16,947 bases of DNA from Cymbomonas tetramitiformis. Taxonomy: Eukaryota > Chlorophyta > Pyramimonadophyceae > Pyramimonadales > Pyramimonadaceae. The position numbers and the translations under genes are program-made. Below are positions 1-9,687 of this stretch, piece after piece (position 1 is the stretch's first letter; each line of letters begins with the position of its first letter). Under the pieces are notes generated by a model, which saw only the letters and a program-made list of their open reading frames with translations, ran no database searches and was not told the DNA's origin. The stretch lies in the NCBI GenBank assembly GCA_001247695.2, contig LGRX02014802.1, forward strand, positions 1 to 16,947, written 5' to 3'.

Positions 1-3000
1 CCTGAGTGCGCTGCCCACTTGTCACATCATCCGAGCGGATCTGAACCCTGAGTGCACTTGGGCCTACTGCCGCACTGGTGGAAGGAGAATGCGGGCGACA
101 GAGCACGAATGGTGGAGATGACAGTTTGTTTTCTAGGGCCTTGAGGAGTCGGGGGAGAGGGAGGGACGCACGGCAGTGGCGCACTTCGGCGTGCACGGAT
201 GATGGAGTGGTGGACAGCCAGAGCCTGGCGCTTCGATTGGAAAATCAATACTACGACGTGCTGGTAGGCTTCCCGTGCTCGCATGTATATCCGAGGGCCG
301 TGCCACGTGGATTTCTCGCTCTTGTTCATGCGCAGGTGTGCTGCTGTCACACAACCCTAAATGCTAGGTGGCAGGCAAGTGCGTGCTGTTGTTACAACCC
401 TAAATGTCGGATTCCGCGCATGAGTTCAAACTATTGCCACAGGCTCGAACCTTGCACGGCTCTGACACGCGTGAATGCTTTCCCAGCTCACGACCCTCTT
501 TGTACAGCTGCAGCATGGGGTAGCCTGTTGCTGACTGTATCCATGTGCGCGTTTTTGCTGTGTTTCCCCTCTGACAGGTGGCAAACATCCTCCTGCCACC
601 TCTGCTTGCACTTGTGGAGCGCATGGCGCAGGCCACACGCCCTGGGGGCGCGATCTGTCTGTCAGGTTCGCCACCCTCGTTCCTGGCCATAACAAGTTGC
701 AGGTTCAGTGAAATTTTAAAATCCACGGAATTGATATTGGCGCGATGGCTGTGATGAGTGCTGCCACGTTCAGCGTTTCCACAATGTTGACACTTGCGAC
801 GACGCTCGATGGCTCGCATGAAGAGATCATGAGACCGACGAAGTAGTGGTGGGAATGACGTTTGAGCTGCTAGATACAGCCTGTGAGGCAAGTTTGTGGC
901 CGTCGAGAGGCCGCCGCTTGTGAAGTGTTGGCGTGAGGCGCGCTTACAGTCGGGCCTCACCAAGAGCGCGCACGGGAGGGGTGCAAAGAACAAACATTTG
1001 CGGAGGCTTGGGGAGGAGCAGGTGTGCTGGTGGAGCAGGCTCCTCGGGTCATTGCTGCATACGACGCATTCTTTCAGGTGCCCCTCCCTTCTCTCCTGAT
1101 TGCCGGCCCCACCAATGGAACTGAGCCTGCCTTGGCCAGCTCAACGTAGCCATCTTGCAGCTCTCTTGCAGAGTGAGGCAGCGATGTAAAGTAGTATGGG
1201 CAGCATGCGGGGAGAAGGCAGGAGGTCCCTATAGTTTGGTGTGGTAATCGGGAGTGTAGTCTGTATTCAATGTACAACACGCGGTTACCAACCATCGTCA
1301 CAGAAGGTTATCATTTAGTTTGGACCCGGTATTGTGGAATCACGGGGCTGGGTGTGGATACAATATTGCAGGATTTGGTTGTGGATGCAGATCCGGAGGG
1401 TATGTGGGCATGTGTGCACGGAACTCGCCGCACCACGTGACGATGTCTTGCAAGCCGTGATATCGGTCTGCTTGTGCCACAACAGATGCGGCGCGGCGCA
1501 TTTTCAATTTGCACTGTTTGCCCTTGGTAGAATTCAAGATACACCACACACAGATCCATTTCTGGGACACCGAGCAGCTGGAAGATGGCCTATGTCTACA
1601 GCTCCAACAGGAGGATAACTAGGGAAAGAATAACGGCATGAATTGAAGTACTGAGTAAGACTCCACACATAATATCAGTCTGGGAAAGGAATACCGAACC
1701 ATGTGAGAACAGCATCATTACACATTTTTTTTTATGCATCTTCGATGAGAACAACCTATTTTGCCGGTGAAAAGCATTGTTACATTAATCCTTTCCGTTG
1801 AGGCACATTGGATCTCCAACACCAAAATGTTGTCATAGCATGCATGGACATTGATTTGAATAACGTTGGTGCACGCTGCTGTTGACATAATTTTTGGATA
1901 ACAACTCTACTGGCTCACCACAAAGCACTTGCTTGTGATGGGCAACAGAGGCATCCAATATTACACTCGGACTGCGACTTGCATGTGCACATTCCCCCCG
2001 CGTTTTTACCAGCAATAGAATTCAACAGCACGCCAATCATCGCATATCCATCGGTCGACTACGAACTTGGCAATGTCACGGGAGCTCACGATTGCTTGCA
2101 CCAAAACACGTACAAGGGGAGCCATTACAGACGCGGCACGAGAGAGAGAAAGAGAGTCTGCACAGCACTGCGATTTTCAATCTCCTGGTTTATAAAATCC
2201 AGACTGGCATGTTGTGTTAGGGTCCGGAACGAAGAAAAAAAACCCATCCCTTATTGCAGGGCGTGAGGAGGGATCGGATGACGCTGACGCCATCCATGAC
2301 GCTGTCGCAATGCCGTCCCAATTTTCTAAGGTTACATCACCATTTGTAAAAGTACTCGTCAAGCTTGAATAAATGCACAAATTTCACATCATCCTTGACC
2401 CCCCCACCCACTAATGTACACGTTCCCACTAGAGCGGACATGTCGACATGAAATAGTTCCCGACAGGGAGTTGAGAACTGAATCATAGGAACACTTACGG
2501 GGAGCGAGGGGGTAAGAGTGTGCTTTAGGGGAAGGAATTTGTTTTACGTAAAAATGCCGCGCTGCAGCACCATGCATGCAATAGGTAGTCACCCCGCGTA
2601 ACCTGGTTATTTACCTTGGATTGTTCTTCAGGCAGCCGATTTGGTGCCACTAGCGTCGGGGGACGCGCTAAATTTTTTGGATGCTCTCCGAATCGATAAA
2701 AAATTTATGTGATCGTATGTTACGCGTGTTCGTGCTCTCGGGGTAGCAAATTTTGGCAAATATGGTCCAGGCTACGTAGCACGGCAGTAGGCCTGTTTTC
2801 GGTTGCGTGCATGAGCAGTACTTTATTCAGTTTCGTCAACAAGTAAGGCATTATATAATTGAAATCCGACAGGTGGAATACGCGCCTTCGCCCCAGTGCG
2901 CGCAACGCAATTCATGTGTGAGATAAAAACTGTAAGTCTTGGTACGGTGATGCAAGAATGTGTGTGTGTGATGGGGATTTGCTTCTAAAAGTCACCGTGC

Positions 3001-3329
3001 ATTTTCTCTTATGCTAAGGGGACCCGTAACTCTGCAACCAAGTATCATTGGTATCCGTTCTCGCGCACCGAGATGTAATGTTGAAATGTCTCGTATCTAT
3101 GGAAATCGTGCAATGTTTTTAATGGAACACCCTGTAATTTATACGTCCATCATTTCACCATGTATCAAAGAAACACCACAACGCCTACTCTGAAATTGAA
3201 TATCCCGAAGCCACACGCGGTGAAAATTATCCGAAATTTCAAACAACTTGTGAGCGGCACTTTGATATTCCTCCACCTCACACTTCCAATTATGGCCATG
3301 ATGAGAATTATGCGTATGTTTCATTAGAT
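1..3329. other. Region without a supportable gene
   Basis: Open frames of up to about 200 codons occur on both strands in the first kilobase (78-692 plus, 400-993 minus), but they overlap each other, their translations resemble no family I recognise, and I found no chain of phase-compatible exons. The sequence is mixed, with a small imperfect duplication around an ACAACCCTAAATG word (349-361 and 395-407) and a short GT run near 2958-2970. I saw no transposon ends with target duplications here. Exons of an unfamiliar gene could still be hidden, since the one gene I do recognise in this window has exons of only 49-117 bp. Confidence 0.5.
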
Positions 3330-3800
3330 GGCAGTGAGGCAAAAGGGCCCATATAGGGACACTTTGACACATATAGGGACACTTCGACGTGTGGGGACAT
3401 GTAGGGACACTTCGACGTGTCGGACACATGTAGGGACACTTCGACCCATATAGGGACACTTTGACACATATAGGGACGGTGGGGACACGTATAGGGACAC
3501 TTCGACCCATACAGGGACAACGCGGCATACAAGCCGCCGCGGAAGGAATATGCATGAGCTGGATGACTGATCGGCATCTTCTTAGTCGCGGAGATCGGAC
3601 ATATGCACGTGGCATTCTCAGCATATTTTTTAATCGAGTGTCGCCTATTGAATAAAATAAAAAACTTTTTTAATTTCCTTGTGTATGGTGTTGTGTTATG
3701 TTGCACTATATTCTATTGTTTTGCACTGTTCAAAGTGCCCCTATATGTGTCCAACACATACAGGGACATGTCCATATATGGGCCCTTTTGCGGCAGTGAG
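3330..3800. mobile_element. 453-bp non-autonomous inverted-repeat transposon, Mutator-like by its 9-bp duplication
   Basis: The element spans 3339-3791. Its ends are a perfect 17-bp inverted repeat (GCAAAAGGGCCCATATA at 3339-3355, complement at 3775-3791). It is bordered by a perfect 9-bp direct repeat, GGCAGTGAG, at 3330-3338 and 3792-3800, which I read as a target-site duplication; 9 bp is usual for Mutator-like elements. Inside the left end lies about 165 bp of a minisatellite (units like CACATATAGGGACACTTCGA), and the right end carries a few inverted copies of the same words (3729-3778). The middle is AT-rich and encodes no transposase, so movement would need enzyme supplied from elsewhere. 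The borders are seen directly; the superfamily is inferred from duplication length only. Confidence 0.8.
3351..3516. repeat. Minisatellite of ~20-bp units inside the transposon's left end
   Basis: Consecutive units follow the pattern CACATATAGGGACACTTCGA, with variants CCCATATA..., CGTGT... and longer units in which a GGGGACAC or GGACACATG segment has been inserted. About seven AGGGACACTT(C/T)GA or AGGGAC cores are visible. The same word reappears inverted at 3729-3778, so the tract belongs to the element's subterminal region rather than to the host flank. Confidence 0.8.
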
Positions 3801-4450
3801 GGCATATGTACTTTGCGTTATGTTCACGTCATTACTCTCACAAAGAGGCATTCATGAATCTAATATTTAATTGTAGTCATGACGGACGTGATCAAAACTA
3901 TATAAGCAATGCTGCTCTTGGGTTTCCAAATTAACCTTTGCCTATATGTATACAGCATAGCAAATCCACACTCACATAATGGGGTCCGTAGTCACGGATG
4001 CAATATGCTACTCCTGCCCGTAGATGAAATAATCATACAATCCTTGGTTCCATAGAACATTGGCGCATCGCGCGTAGCGCAATGCACAAGTTGCACTTTG
4101 TGTGGAAGAATATGTTTCACTGTAAACATCAACGCATATGTTGCCTTGTGACCGAAGTTTTAACAAACGCGCAAGGCACACCTGACATGTCCTAATCACC
4201 TTAGTGTCTCACATGTATGGGAAATTTCCATTTGGACATATCTCCAAGAGTCAGCTTCCTACGCGGCATGCGGCCTTTCATGACCTTGATGAGGGTACAA
4301 AGGTGATGGCCGAATAATAAAATTGTCCAAAATGCATATCAAAATTAGCCCCAGGAAAACCGGGAGAGCCAGAGCACCTGGTCAAAACATCCACCGCCCT
4401 CTTAAAATCTTGATATGAACAATGGTGTGCTGTCGACACCTCTCCCTTCG

Positions 4451-4507
4451 TGGCACATGTACATCAGACCAACACACAGTGGCACATATACATAAGCCGA
4501 CACACAG
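4451..4507. repeat. Diverged tandem duplication, ~29 bp x 2
   Basis: The units TGGCACATGTACATCAGACC... and TGGCACATATACATAAGCCG... follow each other directly and both end in CACACAG. They differ in the middle, which suggests an old duplication. Confidence 0.6.
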
Positions 4508-6060
4508 TTCCCCTCGCCTCTTTGTCAGACACACTGGATGGCGAAAGGCCAGGTAGACCCGATCGTCCAAACCCAAAGCGGATCTTGAGTTGAATACGGT
4601 CAGGGATGCTGCATCTGAGCAGTGTGCTGTATGCCAAGCGAATACTGCTTGGCTACCACTTCAAGCAACAACTTTCAAAGACTGATCGAATGGGCTATAG
4701 CATGCTTTAGCTAATGTGGAAACGAGGTGAAATGAGTGAGATACCTGTACCAAAATTCCATCATCGGGGGATTCGTCAAATTCTTTCGTACACAGGCGGA
4801 CAGAAGGCAATTTGCAGCACTTCAACAGAAGTCAGCCCACCAACAACCAGTGGAGAAAAAGCCACATGCAAGGGCAGGACCGGGCCGTGACTAGCTCCAC
4901 ACACACCACACACTGTCAAAAACATGACATGCCATAAACATGTACTGTGCAGCTCCTACGCACGTGTGCAGAGACCAGGTGACCAGCAGGATTTCTGTTA
5001 TACACATAGGTGCAGAGCAAGCTCAAATTTGGCAACTGACATGGGAGTCGGGCTTTAGGACTGAGTGTCCTCATGCTTTACCGGGAGTGAAAGAGAGCAC
5101 ATAGCAGTTACTGTGGGCGAAGAAAATTGTAAGAATGCGCAAGAGAAGGGCGCAGAAAGTTCCCCGCAAAACCCAGAGAAGAAGATGCATCCCGAGAACG
5201 ACGACATTGTGTCAGCATATCGGGCTCAAAACTTGCATATGCGCCAAGGACTCTTTCATCCCATGGTCGCATGTGGAGCATTGTTGCACACGTAGTAGAC
5301 ACGAAAAAAATGACAAACTCTGGGAACACCAAGCACACACGCACCAGGTACGCCACAAGCGAGGCAGACCAGTTGAAGCCAACATATTCAGGAGCTTACC
5401 GAAACAGAAAGCATGCGAAAAAAGGGCGAGACCGTACAATAGCATGCATGCAACAGGGCCCGTGGGCAAAAACGGTAGGCGTGTAGCTTACTAAACTCTG
5501 CGGAGTAATCCTACGTTGACCCTGACAGCTCAATGAACGCCTACCAGTAGGCATGTGGCATACTAACAAGAGTCGTGCAGACACACCAATAGCACGCCCA
5601 TTAAACACTGCCGCGCTTACCGCACCACACAAATACTGCGCCGCCTAAACAACGTGCAGGGTGATTACAGTCGACAAGGATTGTGAGGGGACAACAAAAC
5701 AAAGGCAAAGGCGGGAAGTGTTCCACACTAAGGTGAAGGGACGACACAAAGTATGGACACGCATACTGAGGCGGGAGTATTTGTGCCGAAGCCAGGCCAA
5801 CAACTCAGTGGATGATGGATGATTCAAGAGCAGGATAACGCATATGACCACACATGTCTATGTAAGTTGGAAGAGTTGACCACACGCCCATACATATTCA
5901 GGTCTATTGCTCCAGTGTCTTCATGAGTGTGTGTCACATATACACATATTTGCGAATCTTCTTCAAGTTTAATGTAACAAGAACCATCGTTACTTCACGG
6001 ATTTTTCAATATATGCACGCATATGTGCTCATTCTTGTGCCGATGTCTAAGACAGCATAT

Positions 6061-6088
6061 GTGTGTGTGTGGGTGGGTGTGTGCGTGT
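6061..6088. repeat. GT-rich microsatellite
   Basis: A run of GT dinucleotides interrupted by GGGT and GC. It has no visible function and is the kind of simple repeat that is often polymorphic. Confidence 0.8.
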
Positions 6089-6306
6089 ACTTATCCTTGC
6101 GTCGACTTCTTAAAAGAACCGTGATCCTAGCTATAAATTTCCCCAGAAAACCTGTGTGGGTGCTCTGTGTACCCATCGCTGGTGTGTGTATGTGAGGGTG
6201 CCTGTATGTTTAGGTGTAGTGCGCATGTGCCTTAGTGAAAGCAGAAACTGACTATGGTCTGTTCACCTTGCAAGAAGAAAGAGAATCTGATGTCAGAGGA
6301 ACTCAC

Positions 6307-6373
6307 CACTCAGTATGCTTAGGTTGGAGTATCCAAGATCGTTGTGAAGGTGTGAATAGAGATCTTCTAGCAT
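6307..6373 (-). CDS. Possible first coding exon of an unidentified minus-strand gene
   Basis: An ATG at 6373 (minus strand, G at -3) opens a 22-codon stretch beginning MLEDLYSHLHNDLGYSNLSI and runs into a consensus donor, G|GTGAGT (donor at 6301-6306). The composition looks protein-like. A phase-compatible continuation exists at 5621-5644 (acceptor TTGTTTAG, reading GGAVFVWC, followed by donor GTAAGC), but a 24-bp exon is weak and what follows can be read in more than one way. I recognise no family. The start codon lies 352 bp below the nearest stop of the disulfide isomerase-like gene on the same strand, so it could belong to the next gene. It may equally be chance. Confidence 0.2.
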
Positions 6374-6724
6374 CGCCGGGGCCCTGCCAAATAATTTCCG
6401 AGCATGCCTTCCCTCAAGCTTTCATAAAAGTATTCACGCAGGGGAACTGCAAACCTAAACCATTAAAACCTTCCGACCGAACAACAAAATAGCGAAAGTA
6501 TCAGCAAGCAGGGAGTGGCCAGTGCACATGAGGGCCGAAGCGAGGATCGGAGAGTGGGAAGCACTCAGTGGTGTGTGTGTCTGCCGTCCACTCACCCGGT
6601 CACCACGCCGATAGCACGTCCCATCACTGAATTTGGCGCCTGAGCAGCCATAGTAAACCCAAGAATCTTACAAGAAGGACGTAACTCGCAATCGTGCCTC
6701 TCCACTTGACCCCACCACATTTCC

Positions 6725-7054
6725 TCAGGACAATAGTGCACTGACACGTTTAAAGGTTTCCAAGGTCTGCGCAAGCTGTAAGGGAAGAGTTCTAACAGCA
6801 GTCGAGGACACAGGTGGCTCGGTCTAAGAAGTGCGTCCTCTTCGGGGTACATAACTACGTAAGGCTACCGAGTGTACATAATATTTTCTTGCAACACGAC
6901 GCCGGCACAAGAAATGCGGAGGAAAGCGAAACCAGGAGAAGTAGCTCCTCACCTTGTAGAAAGGCATCGCATCTTGTTCGGTGTACCCTGTTCTTGCGAA
7001 GCGGGCCAAAGCCTGGAGCTCGTGCGGCAAACCGGCTGTCTCAGTTCGCACTCT
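6725..7054 (-). CDS. Two probable downstream exons, alternative 3' end of the disulfide isomerase-like gene or a separate gene
   Basis: Exon 6953-7054 (102 bp) follows an excellent acceptor (TGTTTACTTCCTTAG) and ends at AAG|GTGAGG; it reads from GLPHELQALARFARTG to DAMPFYK. A 177-bp intron later, exon 6725-6775 begins after CCCTTACAG and reads LAQTLETFKRVSALLS, then TGA. Both are phase 0, as is the end of the thioredoxin exon at 7533, so they could continue that protein with a helical tail of about 50 residues. Linking them straight to residue 118 would drop most of the domain's last helix. A 12-bp exon (7343-7354, DLHR) would restore it but needs a weak donor, GTTCTA. A helical tail after a thioredoxin domain recalls ERp29/PDI-D proteins, but only in position. 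The exons look genuine; their connection is inferred. Confidence 0.55.
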
Positions 7055-7077
7055 CTAAGGAAGTAAACAATCAGAGA

Positions 7078-7135
7078 TGCAAGTACACATACCGCTTGCA
7101 CTGCACTGCAAGTACACATACCGCTGGCACTGCAA
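7078..7135. repeat. 29-bp tandem duplication in intron
   Basis: Two 29-bp units (TGCAAGTACACATACCGCTT... and TGCAAGTACACATACCGCTG...) differ at two positions. On the minus strand each unit contains GCG|GTATGT, a donor-like word, just upstream of the acceptor of exon 6953-7054. The duplication may therefore have copied a decoy or real splice donor. Confidence 0.8.
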
Positions 7136-7321
7136 TCGTTAGTGATCCAGGCCGTGTTTAGCCGTTTCAAAAGAATCAAGACAGGGAGGCAGTGACGCTT
7201 GGGTTGAAGAGTGGAAAAACGGCTTCTCAAAGGCGAGTCCCAGCATATCTCGCTCCAATGTGTTGCCCCCATCAAGAATGTGGGGTTTCCATACTTTACA
7301 GCATGTAAACAGGGTTTCGTT

Positions 7322-8289
7322 TTATCGGGTATGAAATAGAACCCTATGAAGATCCTGTGAGAGGACAGCACATAGGGAGGACTCCTTTACGGATTAAGAA
7401 CAGGTGAGCGCAACACCCACGCTCTACTTCACGTAATTCACACTTGAATACTGCAGTCAGTCTATTTCTGAATTTGACGGTCAGTAGATCCAGAGTGTCA
7501 GTCGAACCAGGGCGTGATCCACGTGAGGTCACCTGCATGCTGCGTTGGCCAGTGTATTCCCAAGCACTGCCATCTCGAAATAGGAAAAGAGAAGGGTATC
7601 CTTGAGTTCCAAGTCTCGCCTGGAGTCCTCTCTCCTTAGGGCCGTCGATCTGACAAAAATAAGTTCACGGGGTTAGTGGCAACGAGGATGAGGCCGCTAT
7701 TGGCACGAGGTTACGAAGGAGATAACAGCTGACGACCGCTTCCTAGCACGAAAAGTCGGTTTGCATGAATGTACAGAAGTGCCAGTCTCGCAAACAGAGA
7801 CAAATCCAAGCAATTTCACAATGTTGTTACATATGAATGTTGGATCTCGCAACCAACCTTTCCAAGAAACACTTCATTTTCGAGTTCTAAAGCGAGTTCC
7901 TCCCAAGCTGGAGCTAGCGTTTTGCAATCTGTCGTGATATACCAGGATGACCGTTAGACACAGCAAACGTGCGAAAAGTGAACCAGGTCAATAAGACTAG
8001 TTTGAAAGACTTACGAGAGCACCATTCAGCATACACTTTAACAAAGTAAGGTCCACGCGCCACCTGTGCAAATGGAGACTGTCAGCGGAGGATCACACAC
8101 ATCGTTTCCAAAATAATCAAACGACCGAACAAGTGTGTTTGTGCGTGCTGTTCGGTGTCGTCGTAGGTGTACCTCATCATCAAAGTTGTTGTCTGTAAGT
8201 TGCACGACTCGAGAACGCTTCTCCTTTATTGTGATTGCAGTCTCACAACTGGCTGCAAAAACAAATATCAACAGGGTTTTGAGATTCAT
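7322..8289 (-). CDS. Secreted/ER protein disulfide isomerase-like protein with one thioredoxin domain (spliced)
   Basis: This protein probably forms or reshuffles disulfide bonds in the secretory pathway. Exons on the minus strand: 8173-8289, 8015-8063, 7858-7928, 7533-7649 and, in this reading, 7322-7354 with a TAA stop (128 residues). All four introns (109, 86, 208 and 178 bp) are GT...AG and every phase matches. Residues 1-15 (MNLKTLLIFVFAASC) look like a signal peptide. Next come strand VVQLTDNNF (28-36), FVKVYAEW (46-53), active site C54-S-H-C57, helix KTLAPAWEELALEL (58-71), and GYPSLFLFRDG (96-106) with the cis-proline P98, then YTGQRS (111-116). CSHC replaces the usual CGHC, and E52 stands where the family normally has proline. 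The start is the first in-frame ATG after an upstream stop. A single-domain protein of this size resembles plant PDIL5-1 or one domain of TXNDC5/ERp46. No KDEL-like tail is seen. The first four exons are near certain; the last is not. Confidence 0.85.
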
Positions 8290-8598
8290 GTGATCTTCCC
8301 GTGTTTGTGCCTTCCACAAGGAATTCAGTCGACGGTTACAGATCAACAGACGCGAGGTTGTAGCTCTGCTTGTCCGTGCCCTTCGGTTGAGTGAATAGAG
8401 CTTGCAGGAGGGGTATCACTGCTCGGTATCACTTTTTCTCGTTACACAGTTGAACAGTTGAGCGTAAACAAAGCTAACGTAAATGAAAACGTGCGGTTGG
8501 GGAAAATCTTATCTGAATCCGCTCTCTCTCGACGTCACATTTAAAAGTCTGTCTACAGTACTGTAGAGTCCAACCTCTGCTCCTTATGATTTGGAAAC
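8290..8598. other. 5' flank of the disulfide isomerase-like gene
   Basis: This is the upstream side of the minus-strand gene and should hold its leader and promoter. An in-frame stop lies upstream of the chosen ATG, which fixes the start. I see no clear TATA box. A 16-bp perfect palindrome lies at 8552-8567, and the fold-back transposon begins at 8599, only 309 bp from the start codon. Confidence 0.5.
8552..8567. repeat. Perfect 16-bp palindrome
   Basis: TCTACAGTACTGTAGA is its own reverse complement. Related words occur inside the fold-back arms (CTCTACAGTAT near 8788, complement near 10204) and near 11232 (AGTACTGTAAAG). It could be a dimeric protein-binding site or a scrap of a transposon end; nothing decides between these. 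Confidence 0.6.
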
Positions 8599-9314
8599 GG
8601 GTAAAGGTAGGCGCGCTGGAGGTTCACGGAACATGACAGAGTCATCGCGACTGTCATGTGACGGAATCACAGGTTCGATGAGACACAGCCGGCGAACCGG
8701 TTTTTTAATTCATTTCTTCATTTCTGATTTCATGCCAAGCCCATTGATCACGCGATTTGCTGTGACACTATTTTCGTTCTCTTAACTCTACAGTATCGTT
8801 CGCGGTCCGTTGACTTGAGCTTGACCACACTATGACTAAGAAAGAAGGTTGGCGCCCACAACCGTCAGAAACAATCCTTCGCCTAACAGGGCGAGCAGTC
8901 TGTGAGGCTGCTATGATACTTTCATGAATTGTTCACGTGTCTTGCTTGTGATACTTGTTTTGCGTCTTGCTATTTCATCATTCGACGGAGTGTGCAGGTG
9001 GGATTAGCAGCGCATGTTTTGTAAAGCAACTTTCCCTTTTCGCCAATAGGCACGCACCTCGTGATGTGGGATTCTAAGTTGGCATTTGTCAACTTAGCTT
9101 GGGATGAAACCCAACCACATCGGACTCGTGCTCACTTGTTCATTTGGTCACCTTGAATATGTAAGCAAAGTTTGAGGAGCAACGACTTAGTATAAGGCAT
9201 CGGCTGTTCTATTTTTATGGGTTTGTAGCTAATTTGCGACCTCTTGAGGTGTGGAAGTCGAGGTTGGTGTATGCCAACCTTGCTTGGGCTCAAACCCAAC
9301 CACATCGGACTCAT
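8599..9314 (+). repeat. Left arm of fold-back element
   Basis: Reverse complement of 9688-10397. Its inner part contains two diverged 70-bp modules (9061-9130 and 9245-9314), each starting near a (G)TGTGG word, carrying an internal hairpin and ending in CCCAACCACATCGGACTC. The arm has six extra bases (ATGACT, near 8831) missing from the other arm. Confidence 0.9.
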
Positions 9315-9687
9315 CTCAGTCACACTTTTTTTAACTTCACTGCCATGTGTTATATGTTTTTTGTTGAAGTTGGGATGGGTCTTAGGCTGATTTCTTTTTT
9401 GGGTTTGAAGTTATTATCTTCGAACCCAAAAAGAAATTCAGCCATTGCCTTGAAGCCACGCAATACACCTCACACTTGGTAGTTGTATTGCTTGAACATT
9501 CTTCTATTGATACACACAACGACGAAGCCGCAGGTTGCGTAAAGCTTAAGGTATGTAAGCAAAGATGATTGGAGTGTATGCACTTTCCATGAACCCAAAA
9601 ACGAATTCAACCTAAGACTATAATATAATCCTAACATCATAAGACGCAACTTTGCATAACTACTGAAGCTAAATTAAAGATATCAAT
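9315..9687. other. Central loop of the fold-back element
   Basis: There is no coding capacity. The segment 9379-9406 (GTCTTAGGCTGATTTC...) is complementary both to 9423-9441 and to 9591-9618, so the inverted pairing seen in the arms continues here in decayed form. A TATGTAAGCAAAG word at about 9552 repeats one in the left arm (about 9159). The loop therefore looks like an older, eroded inner part of the same inverted structure. Confidence 0.65.

Larger units (their letters stand above)
3801..6724. other. Region without a resolved gene
   Basis: No protein family is recognisable. Several good splice-donor words lie on the minus strand (for example GTGAGT at 6301-6306 and GTAAGC at 5615-5620 and 5392-5397) next to short open stretches, so a second minus-strand intron-containing gene between about 5.1 and 6.4 kb is possible. 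I could not chain these pieces into a recognisable protein. Short repeats present: a diverged ~29-bp tandem pair (4451-4507), a GT-rich microsatellite (6061-6088) and a diverged pair of GTAGGCRTGTRGC-like words (5475 and 5548 regions). Confidence 0.45.

Noticed and set aside
349..407. CCCTAAA words resembling plant telomere repeats
   Set aside because: Only two isolated single copies about 45 bp apart, with no tandem run.
78..993. Overlapping open frames of 204 codons (plus) and 197 codons (minus) in the first kilobase
   Set aside because: They lie opposite each other, begin without a supported start context and translate to sequence with no recognisable domain. One fragment (KCQHCGNAE) looks zinc-ribbon-like but stands alone.
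5621..5644. A gelsolin-like VFVWCGK motif
   Set aside because: It rests on an 8-residue stretch only, with a stop shortly after if unspliced, and no other gelsolin features nearby.
5580..6620. A shared GRAIGV peptide on the minus strand near 5590 and 6607
   Set aside because: The match is about 20 bp with an indel just upstream and nothing around it aligns, so it may well be chance.
6596..6775. A Tudor-like reading made by joining 6672-6775 to 6596-6639
   Set aside because: The phases fit and the pieces look suggestive, but the intron would be only 32 bp, far shorter than the 86-208 bp introns of the neighbouring gene. The phase 0 reading with a stop at 6725 fits better.
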